Shown: piece after piece, positions 12,281 to 20,590 of the stretch
Layout: the number at the start of each line of letters is the position of its first letter
Numbering within the stretch: the stretch's first letter is position 1
Assembly: GCF_014654365.1 (NCBI RefSeq)
Contig: NZ_BNAY01000008.1
Span: forward strand, 124,001-188,000
Reading direction: 5' to 3'
DNA: 64,000 bases
From: Amycolatopsis oliviviridis
GTDB lineage: Bacteria; Actinomycetota; Actinomycetes; Mycobacteriales; Pseudonocardiaceae
Translations under genes and position numbers: made by a program
Notes under the pieces: model-generated
What the model saw: only the letters and a program-made list of their open reading frames with translations
Told to the model about the DNA's origin: nothing
Databases searched by the model: none

Positions 12281-13186
12281 TCAAACACTGAGCCGGTCCA
12301 GGGCCAGCAGGGCCGCGCCGAGCCTGCCCGCCTCGTCGCCGAGCTGGGCGATCCGCAGTTCCGGCATCCGCTGGAACTGCAGGTTCGCGCTCAGCCAGGC
12401 CCGCACCGGTTCGAGGACGTAGTCGCCCGCGGTGAACAGGCCGCCGCCGAGGACGACGACCTCGGGCGCGAGCAGGGTGACCAGGGTCTTGATGCCGTGG
12501 CCGAGCCCTTCGAGCGCGTCGTTGACCACGGAGATCGCGGCCTCGTCGCCGTGCCGCGCGGCGTCGACGACCTGCTCGGCGCCTTCGGCCGGACGTCCGG
12601 TGTGCTCGCTGTAGCGGCGGGCGATGGCCGACGCCGAGGAGATCGCCTCCAGGCAGCCCGTCGCGCCGCAGCCGCACGTCAGCCGGTGGCCGACGTCGAT
12701 GTGCCCGATCTCGCCGCCCTGCCCGCCCGCGGCGTACAGCTTGCCGTCGAGCTGGAGCGCGGCCGCGATCCCGGTGCCGACCGGGATGAAGGCGGCGTCG
12801 GTGCAGCCCTTGCCCGCGCCGACGCGGAACTCCGCGAGCCCGCCCGCACGGACGTCGTGCCCGAACGCGAACGGCAACCCCAGCCTGCTGTCGAGCATCT
12901 CGCCGAAGGGGACGTTCCGGAAGTCGAGGTTCGCCGAGAACCGGGCCACCCGCTCGACCTCGTCGACGATGCCGGGGATGACCACGCCGACGGCGTCCGG
13001 CGTACCGGTGCCCGCCTGCTTGCCCAGCGTTTCCACGATCCGCGCGACCTGGTCCGCGAGCGCCTCGCCGTCCGCTCCGCGCGCCGTCGGCTCGCGCAAG
13101 CTGGCCAGGTCTTTCAGGTCGGCGTCGTACAGGGCCGCCTTGATGGACGTTCCGCCGACATCGAGTGCCGCCACCGCAGGTGTCAT
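12281..13186 (-). CDS. ROK-family sugar kinase, glucokinase-like
   Basis: A 301-residue protein with the N-terminal phosphate-binding motif LDVGGTSIKAAL, a second DVRAGGLAEF block and the ROK signature GEIGHIDVGHRLTCGCGATG followed by CLE. The latter provides the His and three Cys zinc ligands of ROK kinases, and the glycine-rich VVVLGGGLF block closes the active site. It has no N-terminal helix-turn-helix, so it is an enzyme rather than a ROK repressor. It phosphorylates glucose or a related sugar with ATP; the exact sugar cannot be told. Start ATG 13186 leads directly into the GGT motif, as usual for the family. It is convergent with the DeoR regulator and lies 44 nt downstream of the response regulator gene on the same strand. 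Confidence 0.92.
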   Translation of the reverse strand: MTPAVAALDVGGTSIKAALYDADLKDLASLREPTARGADGEALADQVARIVETLGKQAGTGTPDAVGVVIPGIVDEVERVARFSANLDFRNVPFGEMLDSRLGLPFAFGHDVRAGGLAEFRVGAGKGCTDAAFIPVGTGIAAALQLDGKLYAAGGQGGEIGHIDVGHRLTCGCGATGCLEAISSASAIARRYSEHTGRPAEGAEQVVDAARHGDEAAISVVNDALEGLGHGIKTLVTLLAPEVVVLGGGLFTAGDYVLEPVRAWLSANLQFQRMPELRIAQLGDEAGRLGAALLALDRLSV

Positions 13187-13230
13187 AGCTGGATTTTGAC
13201 ATGCGCCCCGCCGCGGACGGCAGGGTTCCG

Positions 13231-13860
13231 TCAGCCGCGCGGTGTCAGGTAGCCCTGGGAGAACGCGGTGGCCACGGCCGCCGCCCGGTCGTTGACGCCG
13301 AGTTTCGCGTACACGTGCAGCAAGTGTGTCTTCACCGTCGCCTCGCTGATGAACAGGCGCTTCGCCGCCTCGCGGTTCGTCGAGCCCTGGGCGATCAGTT
13401 CCAGGACCTCCAGTTCGCGCTGCGAAAGCGGTCCTGAAGCAGGCTGCCGCAGCTGCCCCATCAGCCGGGCCGCGACGGCGGGAGAGAGCATCGCCTGCCC
13501 CTGCGCGGCCGCTTCCACCGCGCGGAACAGTTCCTCCCTCGGCGCGTCTTTCAGCAGGTAGCCGGTGGCACCGGCCTGGATGGCGGGCAACACGTCGCTG
13601 TCGGTGTCGTACGTGGTGAGCACGAGGATCCGCGAGGTCACTCCCCGTTTCGCCAGCTCCGTGATGGCGGTGACGCCGTCGGTCCGGGGCATCCGCAGAT
13701 CCATGAGGATCACGTCGGGCCGGAGCCGCACCCCGGCGGTGATGGCTTCCTCGCCGTCACCGGCCTCACCGAGGACCTCGAAACGCGGGTCGGCGCCGAA
13801 CATGCCCCGCAGCCCGTCCCGGACGACCGGGTGATCGTCGACGATCAGCAGGGAGATCAT
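13231..13860 (-). CDS. NarL/LuxR-family response regulator
   Basis: A 209-residue two-domain regulator. The receiver (about 1-120) has the acidic pair Asp8-Asp9, phosphoacceptor Asp54 (VILMDLRMP) and the conserved Lys in GYLLKDAP. The C-terminal LuxR helix-turn-helix (about 145-200) reads LSQRELEVLELIAQGSTNRE and AKRLFISEATVKTHLLHVYA. It is phosphorylated by the kinase encoded immediately upstream; ATG 13860 overlaps that gene's stop by 4 nt. The frame continues upstream, but that extra part lies wholly within the kinase gene. Together with the ABC exporter upstream it forms a sensor-regulator-exporter operon, and the exporter genes are the most likely targets. Confidence 0.95.
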   Translation of the reverse strand: MISLLIVDDHPVVRDGLRGMFGADPRFEVLGEAGDGEEAITAGVRLRPDVILMDLRMPRTDGVTAITELAKRGVTSRILVLTTYDTDSDVLPAIQAGATGYLLKDAPREELFRAVEAAAQGQAMLSPAVAARLMGQLRQPASGPLSQRELEVLELIAQGSTNREAAKRLFISEATVKTHLLHVYAKLGVNDRAAAVATAFSQGYLTPRG

Positions 13861-15122
13861 CGCCGCGCCCCGGCCGGGATCGCCGGTACGGAAGCCGAGA
13901 TCGCGGTGCCCCCGCCGGGTTCCGACTCGATTTCGAGCCTGCCCGCGAGGCGCTGTACTCGCTGGCGCATCCCGGTCAGCCCGAACCCGTGGTCGGGGAA
14001 ACCGCCGGGGTGCCCGGTGCCGGGCTCGAAGCCCACCCCGTCGTCGCGAACGTCGAGTGTCACCAGGTCCTCCATATACGACAGGGTCAAGCCGACTCGG
14101 CTCGCTTTCGCGTGCTTGGCCACGTTGGCGAGTGCTTCCTGCGCGGCCCGGAGCAAGGTCACTTCGACGTCGGCGTGCATCGGCCGCGGGTCGCCGGTGG
14201 TGGTCAGCACCGCGTCGATGTGGTTCACCTCGGCCCACTTCCTGGTCACGTCGCCGATCGCGTCTTGGAGCCTGCCCTCGGCTAGTGCCTCCGGCTGCAC
14301 CGCGTGCACCGTCCGCCGGGCCTCGGTCAGGCTTTCCCTGGCCAGGTTCATCGCGTTCGTCACGTGCCGTCGCAGGACCGGGGGTTCGGCCATGGTCTGT
14401 TCGGCGGCCTGGAGCTGGGTGAGGATGCCCGCCAGGCCCTGGGCCAGGGTGTCGTGGATGTCCCGCGCGATCCGCTGCCGCTCGTCGAGCACCCCGGCCT
14501 CACGCGCCTGGACCAGGAGCTGGGCGTGCAGTCCGGCGTTCTCCTCCAGCGCGGCTTCGAGCCGGGTGTTCGCCTCGTGCAACTCGGCGAGCGCCTGCCT
14601 CTGCATGACGATGCGCTGGTCGGCCCGCTCGGCGATCCGTGAGAACGCGGCGGCCAGCACCGTGCTGATCACGCTGATCGCCGCCCACGCCGGCCACAGG
14701 TCCCGGGCATTCGCGAGGCCGCCCAGGTACGCCATCGCCGAGATCATGGACGTGACGGTGACGCCCGCGTAGCGCCAGTGGCCCTTCAGGTAGTGGAACG
14801 CCTGCGGGTAGCCGACGAAGGTGAACAGGCCGTACCAGGGCGCGACCGCGACCAGGCAGGCGATCAGCGCCATGAGGCCCGCGTAATACCCGCCCTTTCC
14901 GTTCCCTTCCGGGTGGAGCGTGTGGAACCAGGCCATCCAGGCCGCGACCGCGACCGACAGCCCGATCACCGTCGGCAGGGACACCGGCACCCGCCAAAGC
15001 GGAAGCAGCAGCGCGATGAACAGGCAGATCGCCAGCAGCACGTACGGGAGGACGGCGAAGACCGTCGTCTCCGTCCGCTCCCAGCGGTCGAACTCCGCGC
15101 GCAGTTCCGCTTCGACGCTCAC
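13857..15122 (-). CDS. Sensor histidine kinase, HisKA_3 type
   Basis: A 421-residue membrane kinase. The N-terminal half has about five hydrophobic segments (residues 22-170) with short loops and no sizeable extracytoplasmic domain, so it is an intramembrane-sensing type. A coiled linker follows, then the HisKA_3 dimerisation box ERQRIARDIHDTLAQGLAG with phospho-accepting His223, and the ATPase domain with EALANVAKHAKAS (N box), DVRDDGVGF (G1) and HGFGLTGMRQRVQ. It phosphorylates the response regulator whose start it overlaps. The permease gene ends 3 nt before its start. The arrangement resembles the DesK/LiaS-type systems that sense membrane state or membrane-active compounds; the actual signal is unknown. 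Confidence 0.94.
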   Translation of the reverse strand: MSVEAELRAEFDRWERTETTVFAVLPYVLLAICLFIALLLPLWRVPVSLPTVIGLSVAVAAWMAWFHTLHPEGNGKGGYYAGLMALIACLVAVAPWYGLFTFVGYPQAFHYLKGHWRYAGVTVTSMISAMAYLGGLANARDLWPAWAAISVISTVLAAAFSRIAERADQRIVMQRQALAELHEANTRLEAALEENAGLHAQLLVQAREAGVLDERQRIARDIHDTLAQGLAGILTQLQAAEQTMAEPPVLRRHVTNAMNLARESLTEARRTVHAVQPEALAEGRLQDAIGDVTRKWAEVNHIDAVLTTTGDPRPMHADVEVTLLRAAQEALANVAKHAKASRVGLTLSYMEDLVTLDVRDDGVGFEPGTGHPGGFPDHGFGLTGMRQRVQRLAGRLEIESEPGGGTAISASVPAIPAGARR

Positions 15123-15125
15123 GCT

Positions 15126-15866
15126 TCACTCCCAGCGGAAGTACCGGGCGGCCAGGCCACCGGCGACGATCGTCCACCCCAGCATGACGGCCACCTGCAG
15201 TGGTTGCGGCCAGTGACCGGCGGTGGCGTCCTGCAATGATTGCACGCCCGCGCCCAGCGGGGTGAAGTCGCTGATCGCGCGCAGGACGTCGTTCATCTCG
15301 GCGCGCGGCACCCAGAGACCGGCGAAGAACACCAGCGGGAAGAACGACAGGGTGCCGATCGCGCCGGCGCTCTTGCCGGTCGGCGCGAACGAGCCGATCA
15401 GCAGGCCGATCGCGAAAACGGACAGCGCGGCCAGCAGGTAGCCGATCAGGTACGCGGGCAGGTTCCGGGGCAGGCTCACGTCGAACGCCAGCCTGGCGAT
15501 GGCCAGCACGACCAGCATCGTCGCCACGGACAAGACGGTGGACATCAGCAGCTGCGCACCGAGCAGCACACCCGGCTTGACCGGGGTGGTCCGCATCCGG
15601 CGCAGGATTCCTTTCTCCCGATACGTGGCGAACAGCTGGGAAAGGCTGCTGAGCGCGTACAAGGCGAGGCTCATCGCGATGATGATCGGCACGTAGACGC
15701 TGATCGCGCTCGCGCCGCCGAGGTCCTCGCTCGGTTCCCGCATGGCGGGGATCGCGCCGAGGATGACGAGCAGGATGGGCGAGAAGGCGAGCACGAAGAA
15801 CACGAGGATCGGTTCGCGGAAGAAGAGTTTGGTCTCGACGGCGGTGAGCCGGGTCAGGGCGGACAT
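15126..15866 (-). CDS. ABC-2 type transporter permease
   Basis: About 246 residues with six predicted membrane spans of the ABC-2 class: FFREPILVFFVLAFSPILLVILG, VYVPIIIAMSLALYALSSLSQLF, STVLSVATMLVVLAIARL, YLIGYLLAALSVFAIGLLIG, the GTLSFFPLVFFAGLWVPRAEM block with the re-entrant region, and a last span near the end. The cytoplasmic YREKGILRRMRTTPV loop is the usual coupling helix. I start at ATG 15866 because GAGGAGA precedes it; ATG 15893 lacks a ribosome site and would give a charged extra tail. With the adjacent ATPase (10-nt gap) it forms an exporter, probably for a lipid, drug or peptide. Confidence 0.92.
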   Translation of the reverse strand: MSALTRLTAVETKLFFREPILVFFVLAFSPILLVILGAIPAMREPSEDLGGASAISVYVPIIIAMSLALYALSSLSQLFATYREKGILRRMRTTPVKPGVLLGAQLLMSTVLSVATMLVVLAIARLAFDVSLPRNLPAYLIGYLLAALSVFAIGLLIGSFAPTGKSAGAIGTLSFFPLVFFAGLWVPRAEMNDVLRAISDFTPLGAGVQSLQDATAGHWPQPLQVAVMLGWTIVAGGLAARYFRWE

Positions 15867-15876
15867 CGTGGTCTCC

Positions 15877-16785
15877 TCAGGAGTCGGTGGCACGGCCGGT
15901 GAGCGCGACGAACGCGTCGTCGAGGGACGCCTGCTCGACCCGGAGTTCGGCGGCGGTGACCTGGTTGCGGGCGAGCACGGTGGTCACGGCGAGCAGCAGG
16001 TTCCCGGTGCCGGTCACCACGAGCCGTTCGCCGGCCCGCTCGACCGAGACGACCTCGGGCAACGCGGTCAGCACGGCGGGGTCCAGCGGGACGGACGGCC
16101 GGAACCGGACGCGTTGCCGGTCGTCGACGCGGGCGACGAGCCCCGCCGGGGTGTCGAGCGCGACCACCTTGCCGGAATCGATCACCGCGATCCGGTCGCA
16201 GAGTCGTTCCGCCTCTTCCATGAAGTGCGTGACCAGCAGGATCGTGACTCCCCGGTCGCGGACGGCCTCGATCAGGTCCCACGCGTCGCGGCGGGCCTGC
16301 GGGTCGAGACCGGTGGTGAGCTCGTCGAGCACCGCCACCCTCGGATTCCCGATCAGCGCGAGCGCGATCGACAACCGCTGTTTCTGCCCGCCGGACAGCC
16401 TGCGGAACTGCGTGTCCACCTTGTCCGTCAGGTCGAGGGTGCCGAGCAGTTCCCGCCAGTCCGCCGGTTCGCGGTAGAAGGAGCTGTACAGCTTCAGCGC
16501 CTCGCCGACTTCGAGCCTGTCCGGCAGCTCGCTTTCCTGCAGCTGCGCGCCGAGCAACTGCCGGAGCTCACCGGTTTCGCGTCGCGGGTCGAGCCCGCAG
16601 ACCCGGATGGTCCCGCCGTCCGGGACGCGCAGTCCCTCGACGCATTCGACGGTCGTGGTCTTGCCCGCGCCGTTGGGCCCCAGGATGCCGAAGATCTCGC
16701 CTTGTTCGACGCTGAAGCCGGCCCCGTCCACCGCGGTGTGGTCGCCGTAGCGTTTGACGAGGCCGTCTACCTCGATGATTGCCAT
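15877..16785 (-). CDS. ABC-2 type transporter ATP-binding protein
   Basis: A 302-residue ATPase from ATG 16785. Walker A is GPNGAGKTT, the signature is LSGGQKQRLSIAL, Walker B is VAVLDELTTGLDP and the switch His is in LLVTHFMEEAE. Walker B has Leu-Thr in place of the usual EPTAGLDP, but the catalytic Glu is kept. The last 80 residues form the domain common in drug- and lipid-exporter ATPases (DrrA-like). It powers the neighbouring permease and opens the operon ATPase-permease-kinase-regulator. The same frame is open another 50 codons upstream, but that part reaches toward the divergent cbtB promoter and lacks conserved sequence. Confidence 0.94.
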   Translation of the reverse strand: MAIIEVDGLVKRYGDHTAVDGAGFSVEQGEIFGILGPNGAGKTTTVECVEGLRVPDGGTIRVCGLDPRRETGELRQLLGAQLQESELPDRLEVGEALKLYSSFYREPADWRELLGTLDLTDKVDTQFRRLSGGQKQRLSIALALIGNPRVAVLDELTTGLDPQARRDAWDLIEAVRDRGVTILLVTHFMEEAERLCDRIAVIDSGKVVALDTPAGLVARVDDRQRVRFRPSVPLDPAVLTALPEVVSVERAGERLVVTGTGNLLLAVTTVLARNQVTAAELRVEQASLDDAFVALTGRATDS

Positions 16786-16936
16786 GAGAAAACGATGCCG
16801 TCCGGCGAGGGTGTGCCGAATCGACCGGGCGGCCAAGATCCGGTGGATGCCCCCTCCACCGATCGGTGGATGCCCGCCGGCGGCGAGGGCCGCGATTCCG
16901 GTGGTAACGAGCCTGCGCCGAACGGGTTCCGTCACA

Positions 16937-16966
16937 TTGACCGGACGCTTCGCGGCGACCTACGCT
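16937..16966 (+). promoter_or_regulatory. Candidate promoter of the cbtB-cbtA transcript
   Basis: A -35 like TTGACC (16937-16942) and a -10 like TACGCT (16961-16966), 18 nt apart, lie just before the cobalamin riboswitch. Transcription would start near 16973. It is divergent from the ABC ATPase gene. Confidence 0.5.
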
Positions 16967-16972
16967 CGACCG

Positions 16973-17075
16973 GCCAGACGACGGGCACCCGGAACGCGGT
17001 GAGAATCCGCGCGGTCGCGCCACTGTGACCTCGAACCAGCCGGTTCGGGGAAGCCAGACCCGGAGCCGTCGTGTC
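16973..17075 (+). ncRNA. Cobalamin riboswitch upstream of cbtB
   Basis: The leader contains the conserved cobalamin-riboswitch pieces in order: GGGCACCC, GCGGTGAGAATCCGC, the core GCGCCACTGT (near 17017-17026) and the B12 box GGGGAAGCCAGACCC (17047-17061). The boundaries are estimated from these blocks. It lies before cbtB, so adenosylcobalamin would turn off cobalt uptake. The cbtB ribosome site GAGGAGG (17101-17107) is about 30 nt after the aptamer, which allows either control of translation or early termination. The identical motif order recurs upstream of cobN. Confidence 0.9.
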
Positions 17076-17117
17076 ACCCCTGAAGAGGCCGCGCTAGCCC
17101 GAGGAGGTCCCACCGCC

Positions 17118-17324
17118 ATGTCCGAAGCGGTAGCCGCAGTACCCGTCCCCGTCCGGATCCCCGTCCGCGAGATCCTGCCCTGGGCGGTGCTCGTCATCCT
17201 CCTCTCGCTGATCACGCTGTACTTCATCAGCGCCGAGCAGGGTGCGGTGTCGGTGTTCGCGAACTCGTACGTCCACGAGTTCGTCCACGACGGCCGGCAC
17301 CTGCTGGCCTTCCCCTGCCACTAG
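17118..17324 (+). CDS. cbtB: CbtB, predicted cobalt transporter small subunit
   Basis: A 68-residue protein with one membrane span (about 20-41: EILPWAVLVILLSLITLYFI) and a His-rich C-terminal tail HEFVHDGRHLLAFPCH. This is the CbtB layout, in which the histidines are believed to bind cobalt. ATG 17118 is chosen because GAGGAGGTCCC precedes it; the frame is open further upstream, but that part is inside the riboswitch. CbtB works with CbtA in B12-regulated cobalt uptake, a role originally predicted from riboswitch linkage. cbtA starts 14 nt downstream. Confidence 0.92.
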   Translation: MSEAVAAVPVPVRIPVREILPWAVLVILLSLITLYFISAEQGAVSVFANSYVHEFVHDGRHLLAFPCH

Positions 17325-17338
17325 GCGGCACGCGCCCC

Positions 17339-18103
17339 ATGATGAGGTCCTTGCTGGTCCGCGGCATGCTCGCGGGCCTGATCGCCGGTGTCTTGGCGAC
17401 CCTTTTCGCGTACTTCCTCGGTGAGCCTTCGGTCGAGACGGCCATCGGTCTCGAAGGCGGTGCCGCGCATTCGCACAGTGCTCCGGGCGCGCACGAACAC
17501 GAGCCCGCCCCGGCCGAGCCGGCGGAGGAAGAGCTCGTCACGCGCGGCGTGCAGAGCACCGTCGGTCTGCTGACCGGCGTCGGCCTGTACGGCGTCGCCG
17601 TCGGCGGGCTGTTCTCGCTCGCGTTCGCTTTCGTCTACGGACGGCTCGGCACGCTGCGGCCGCGGGTGACCGCGGCGCTCCTCGCCGGTGGCGCCTTCGT
17701 GGTCGTGTTCCTGGTGCCCTTCCTGAAGTACCCCGGGAATCCCCCGGCCGTCGGGCAGGCGGGCACGATCGGGAGCCGGACGTCGCTGTACTTCGGCTTC
17801 GTCGCGCTCTCGCTGCTGATCGGTCTGCTCGCGGCGGCGTTCGGCCGGAAGCTGGCCGACAAGCTCGGCGCGTGGCGGGGCGGCCTGATCGCCTCGGGCG
17901 GGTACGTCGTGCTGATCGGCGTGGCGGCGGCGCTGCTGCCGTCGATCGACGAGGTCCCCGACGGGTTCCCCGGTTCCACGCTGTGGACCTTCCGGCTGGC
18001 CTCGGTCGGCACCCAGGTGGTGCTCTGGACCGCGCTCGGCCTGACCTTCGGGGCCCTGGCCGAGAAGGCTTTGAAGACCAAGGACGCCGTTCCGGCGAGC
18101 TAG
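17339..18103 (+). CDS. cbtA: CbtA, predicted cobalt transporter permease
   Basis: A 254-residue membrane protein with five to six spans: LVRGMLAGLIAGVLATLFAYF at the N-terminus, GLLTGVGLYGVAVGGLFSLAF, TAALLAGGAFVVVFLVPF, YFGFVALSLLIGLLAAAF, LIASGGYVVLIGVAAALLP and a last span near 225. A His-rich loop after span 1 (HSHSAPGAHEHEP, about 41-53) could capture Co2+. It forms the predicted CbtAB cobalt importer that supplies the chelatase encoded elsewhere in this window. The gene is under the cobalamin riboswitch before cbtB and ends just before an inverted repeat shared with convergent cobQ. Confidence 0.92.
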   Translation: MMRSLLVRGMLAGLIAGVLATLFAYFLGEPSVETAIGLEGGAAHSHSAPGAHEHEPAPAEPAEEELVTRGVQSTVGLLTGVGLYGVAVGGLFSLAFAFVYGRLGTLRPRVTAALLAGGAFVVVFLVPFLKYPGNPPAVGQAGTIGSRTSLYFGFVALSLLIGLLAAAFGRKLADKLGAWRGGLIASGGYVVLIGVAAALLPSIDEVPDGFPGSTLWTFRLASVGTQVVLWTALGLTFGALAEKALKTKDAVPAS

Positions 18104-18105
18104 CG

Positions 18106-18160
18106 TTTCGTCCTCTGAATGCGGTCCCTGACAAGCAAGGACCGCATTCAGAGGACGAAA
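18106..18160. repeat. GTCCTCT-family inverted repeat between cbtA and cobQ
   Basis: Bases 18106-18127 and 18139-18160 are exact 22-bp reverse complements (outer part TTTCGTCCTCT, inner part GAATGCGGTCC) with an 11-nt loop. It fills the gap between two convergent genes and is a good candidate for a two-way terminator. Confidence 0.85.
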
Positions 18161-18164
18161 TGCG

Positions 18165-19625
18165 TCAAAGGACGCCGGGCGGTACGAACGGCAGGCCGCC
18201 GTCGGGGCCGTGCTCGATGAGTCGCAGGAGTCCGGCGGTGTCGACGTGCTCCTCGACGGCGTCGGCGAGTTTGTCGAGCATGGCTTCCCGCAGCGCGCCG
18301 AAGCCTCGCGCCCCGGCAGCCGGTGACCAGTCCGCGACCTCGCCCAGCCAGGCGCGGCGGAAGCCGTCGTTCTCGAAGGCGCCGTGCCACATCGTGCCCC
18401 ACACCGCACCCCGCCGGTGTCCGTCCAAAAAGGACTCGGCGGGACCGGTGGCGGTCACGGTGCCGTGGTGGATCTCGTACGCCTCGACGGGCAGGCCGCG
18501 CCACTCGCCCGTGGGCCGGGCCAGCACCTTGTCCGCGCCGAACGAGACGCGCGTCGGCAGCAGCCCGAGACCGGGTACCGTACCGGCGCCGGATTCGACG
18601 TCGTCCTCGATCTCGGCGGCCAGCATCTGATAGCCCCCGCAGATCCCGAGTACCGGGCGGCCCGCCTCGGCCCGCGCCAGGACGGCGTCCGCCAGACCGC
18701 GTGCGCGCAGCCACGCCAGGTCGTCCACGGTCGCGCGGGAACCCGGCAGGATCACGATGTCGGCGGACAGGACCGTGTCCGGATCGGCCGTCAACGCGAC
18801 CGAGACGCCGGGCTCGGCGGCGAGCGCGTCGACGTCGGTCGCGTTGGAGGCACGGGGAAAACGCACGACGGCGATCCGCAGGGAGCCGCCCGAGGCGCCC
18901 CAGCCCGCGGCGGCCAGCGCGTCCTCCGAGTCGATCCACACCTGGTCGAGCCAGGGCAGCACGCCGAAGACCTCGCGGCCGGTGAGCTTTTCCAGCGTCT
19001 CCAGTCCCGGCCGCAGCAGACCGACGTCACCGCGGAACTTGTTGACCAGCCAGCCCGAAACCAGCGCCTGATCCTCGGCGCACAGCAGGGCGAGGGTGCC
19101 GAACATCGCCGCCATGACGCCGCCGCGGTCGATGTCGCCGACGACGACCACGGGCAGGCCGAAGCGCCGCGCCAGCCCCATGTTGACGTAGTCGCCCTCG
19201 CGCAGGTTGATCTCGGCCGGGCTGCCCGCGCCTTCGCACAGCACGACGTCGAAACGCGTCCTCAGTGCGGCGAAGGTGTCGAAGGCGATCTCGGCGAGCC
19301 CCGCCCGACCGGTCGCGTACTCCCCCGCTTCCAGCGTGCCGAACGGTTTCCCGAGCGCGACGACGTGGCTGCGTCGGTCGCTCCCGGGTTTCAGCAGCAC
19401 CGGGTTCATCGCGGCCTCGGGTTCGACCCGGGCGGCCCGCGCCTGGAGCCATTGCGCGCGGCCGATCTCGGCGCCGTCCGCGCACACCATCGAGTTGTTC
19501 GACATGTTCTGCGACTTGAACGGCGCCACCCGCACGCCCCGGCGCGCGAGCCAGCGGCACAACGCGGCGGTGACGAGGCTCTTGCCCGCGTCCGACGTCG
19601 TCCCCGCGACGAGCAGGCCGCTCAC
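18165..19625 (-). CDS. cobQ: Cobyric acid synthase
   Basis: The 486-residue protein has the CobQ order: an N-terminal dethiobiotin-synthetase-like domain with nucleotide motif GTTSDAGKS and the PFKSQNMSNNSM block, then a class I glutamine amidotransferase domain with nucleophile Cys329 (GICGGYQM) and a C-terminal TMWHGAFENDGFR that supplies His. It amidates four side chains of adenosylcobyrinic acid a,c-diamide with glutamine and ATP. ATG 19625 overlaps the stop of cobD by 4 nt, so the two genes are transcribed together. The operon is convergent with cbtA. Confidence 0.96.
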   Translation of the reverse strand: MSGLLVAGTTSDAGKSLVTAALCRWLARRGVRVAPFKSQNMSNNSMVCADGAEIGRAQWLQARAARVEPEAAMNPVLLKPGSDRRSHVVALGKPFGTLEAGEYATGRAGLAEIAFDTFAALRTRFDVVLCEGAGSPAEINLREGDYVNMGLARRFGLPVVVVGDIDRGGVMAAMFGTLALLCAEDQALVSGWLVNKFRGDVGLLRPGLETLEKLTGREVFGVLPWLDQVWIDSEDALAAAGWGASGGSLRIAVVRFPRASNATDVDALAAEPGVSVALTADPDTVLSADIVILPGSRATVDDLAWLRARGLADAVLARAEAGRPVLGICGGYQMLAAEIEDDVESGAGTVPGLGLLPTRVSFGADKVLARPTGEWRGLPVEAYEIHHGTVTATGPAESFLDGHRRGAVWGTMWHGAFENDGFRRAWLGEVADWSPAAGARGFGALREAMLDKLADAVEEHVDTAGLLRLIEHGPDGGLPFVPPGVL

Positions 19626-20554
19626 CGCGTGACCGCGACCGCGACGGCGAGCGCGGCGAGACCGACCGCTCGCGAAAGCCGGACCGCGCGGCGCACGTCC
19701 ACCGGCTCCGGTTCGCGGCCGTCACCGAGGACGCCGCGGCGTTCGGTGCGGCCGCCGTAGCTGTTCGTCCCGCCCAGCCGGACCCCGAGCGCGCCCGCGA
19801 ACGCGGCTTCGACCTGGCCGGCGTTCGGGCTCGGATGATGTTTCCCGTCGCGGCGCCAGACGCGGAACGCGGATTTGGCGAACCCGCCCGCCAGCGGGGC
19901 GGACGCCACGGTCAGCGCCGCGCCGACCCGCGCGGGCACCAGATTCGCCAGGTCGTCGGCCCTCGCCGACGCCCAGCCGAAATTGGCGTACCTCGGCGAG
20001 CGGTAGCCGACCATCGCGTCGAGCGTGTTGAGCGCGCGGTAGCCCAGCAGACCGGGGATCCCGGCGACCGCTCCCCACAGCAACGGCGCGACGACGGCGT
20101 CCGAAGTGTTCTCCGCGATGGACTCGGTGGTCGCGCGAGCGAGCTGTCCGGTGTCGAGATCGGTGGCGTCGCGGGCGCACAGATGCGACAGCCGCTGCCG
20201 CGCGGCGGGCAGATCGCCGTCGTCGAGCAGGCGGGCCATGTGCGCGCCCTCGGCCGCGAGCCCCCGGCCGCCCAGAACCACCCAGGTGGACGCCGCGGTG
20301 AGCGCGAACCGCGCGAAAGGACGCTTTCGGGTCACGAGCTGGGCCGCGACACCCAATCCGGTGACGGTGCCCGCGCAGACGGCGGTGTACGCCGCGCCCC
20401 GCACCTTCGAATCGGCCCAAACCCGCTGCTCAAGGGCTTGCGCGGCGCGGCCGAAGCCGGCGACGGGATGCCTCCGCCGTGGATCTCCGAACATGGCGTC
20501 GGCGACGTAACCGGTAACGAGTCCGGCTGCGGTGGCGGCTTGTCGGAGTGGCAC
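19622..20554 (-). CDS. cobD: Adenosylcobinamide-phosphate synthase (CbiB/CobD)
   Basis: A 310-residue membrane protein. Family marks are YVADAMFGDPRRRHPVAGFG at the N-terminus, ARATTESIAENTSDAVVAPL (active region), YRALNTLDAMVGYRSPRYANFG and HPSPNAGQVEAAFAGALGVRL near the end, with four or five hydrophobic stretches between. It joins aminopropanol phosphate (or the free amino alcohol) to adenosylcobyric acid. The frame is open far upstream, but conserved sequence begins only at the GTG (20552-20554), which is also where the divergent cobU region starts; I therefore choose this start. It overlaps cobQ by 4 nt. Confidence 0.93.
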   Translation of the reverse strand: MPLRQAATAAGLVTGYVADAMFGDPRRRHPVAGFGRAAQALEQRVWADSKVRGAAYTAVCAGTVTGLGVAAQLVTRKRPFARFALTAASTWVVLGGRGLAAEGAHMARLLDDGDLPAARQRLSHLCARDATDLDTGQLARATTESIAENTSDAVVAPLLWGAVAGIPGLLGYRALNTLDAMVGYRSPRYANFGWASARADDLANLVPARVGAALTVASAPLAGGFAKSAFRVWRRDGKHHPSPNAGQVEAAFAGALGVRLGGTNSYGGRTERRGVLGDGREPEPVDVRRAVRLSRAVGLAALAVAVAVTR

Positions 20555-20590
20555 GTGGCGAACGGTAGCGCGTGCACGAGAATGCGGGGT

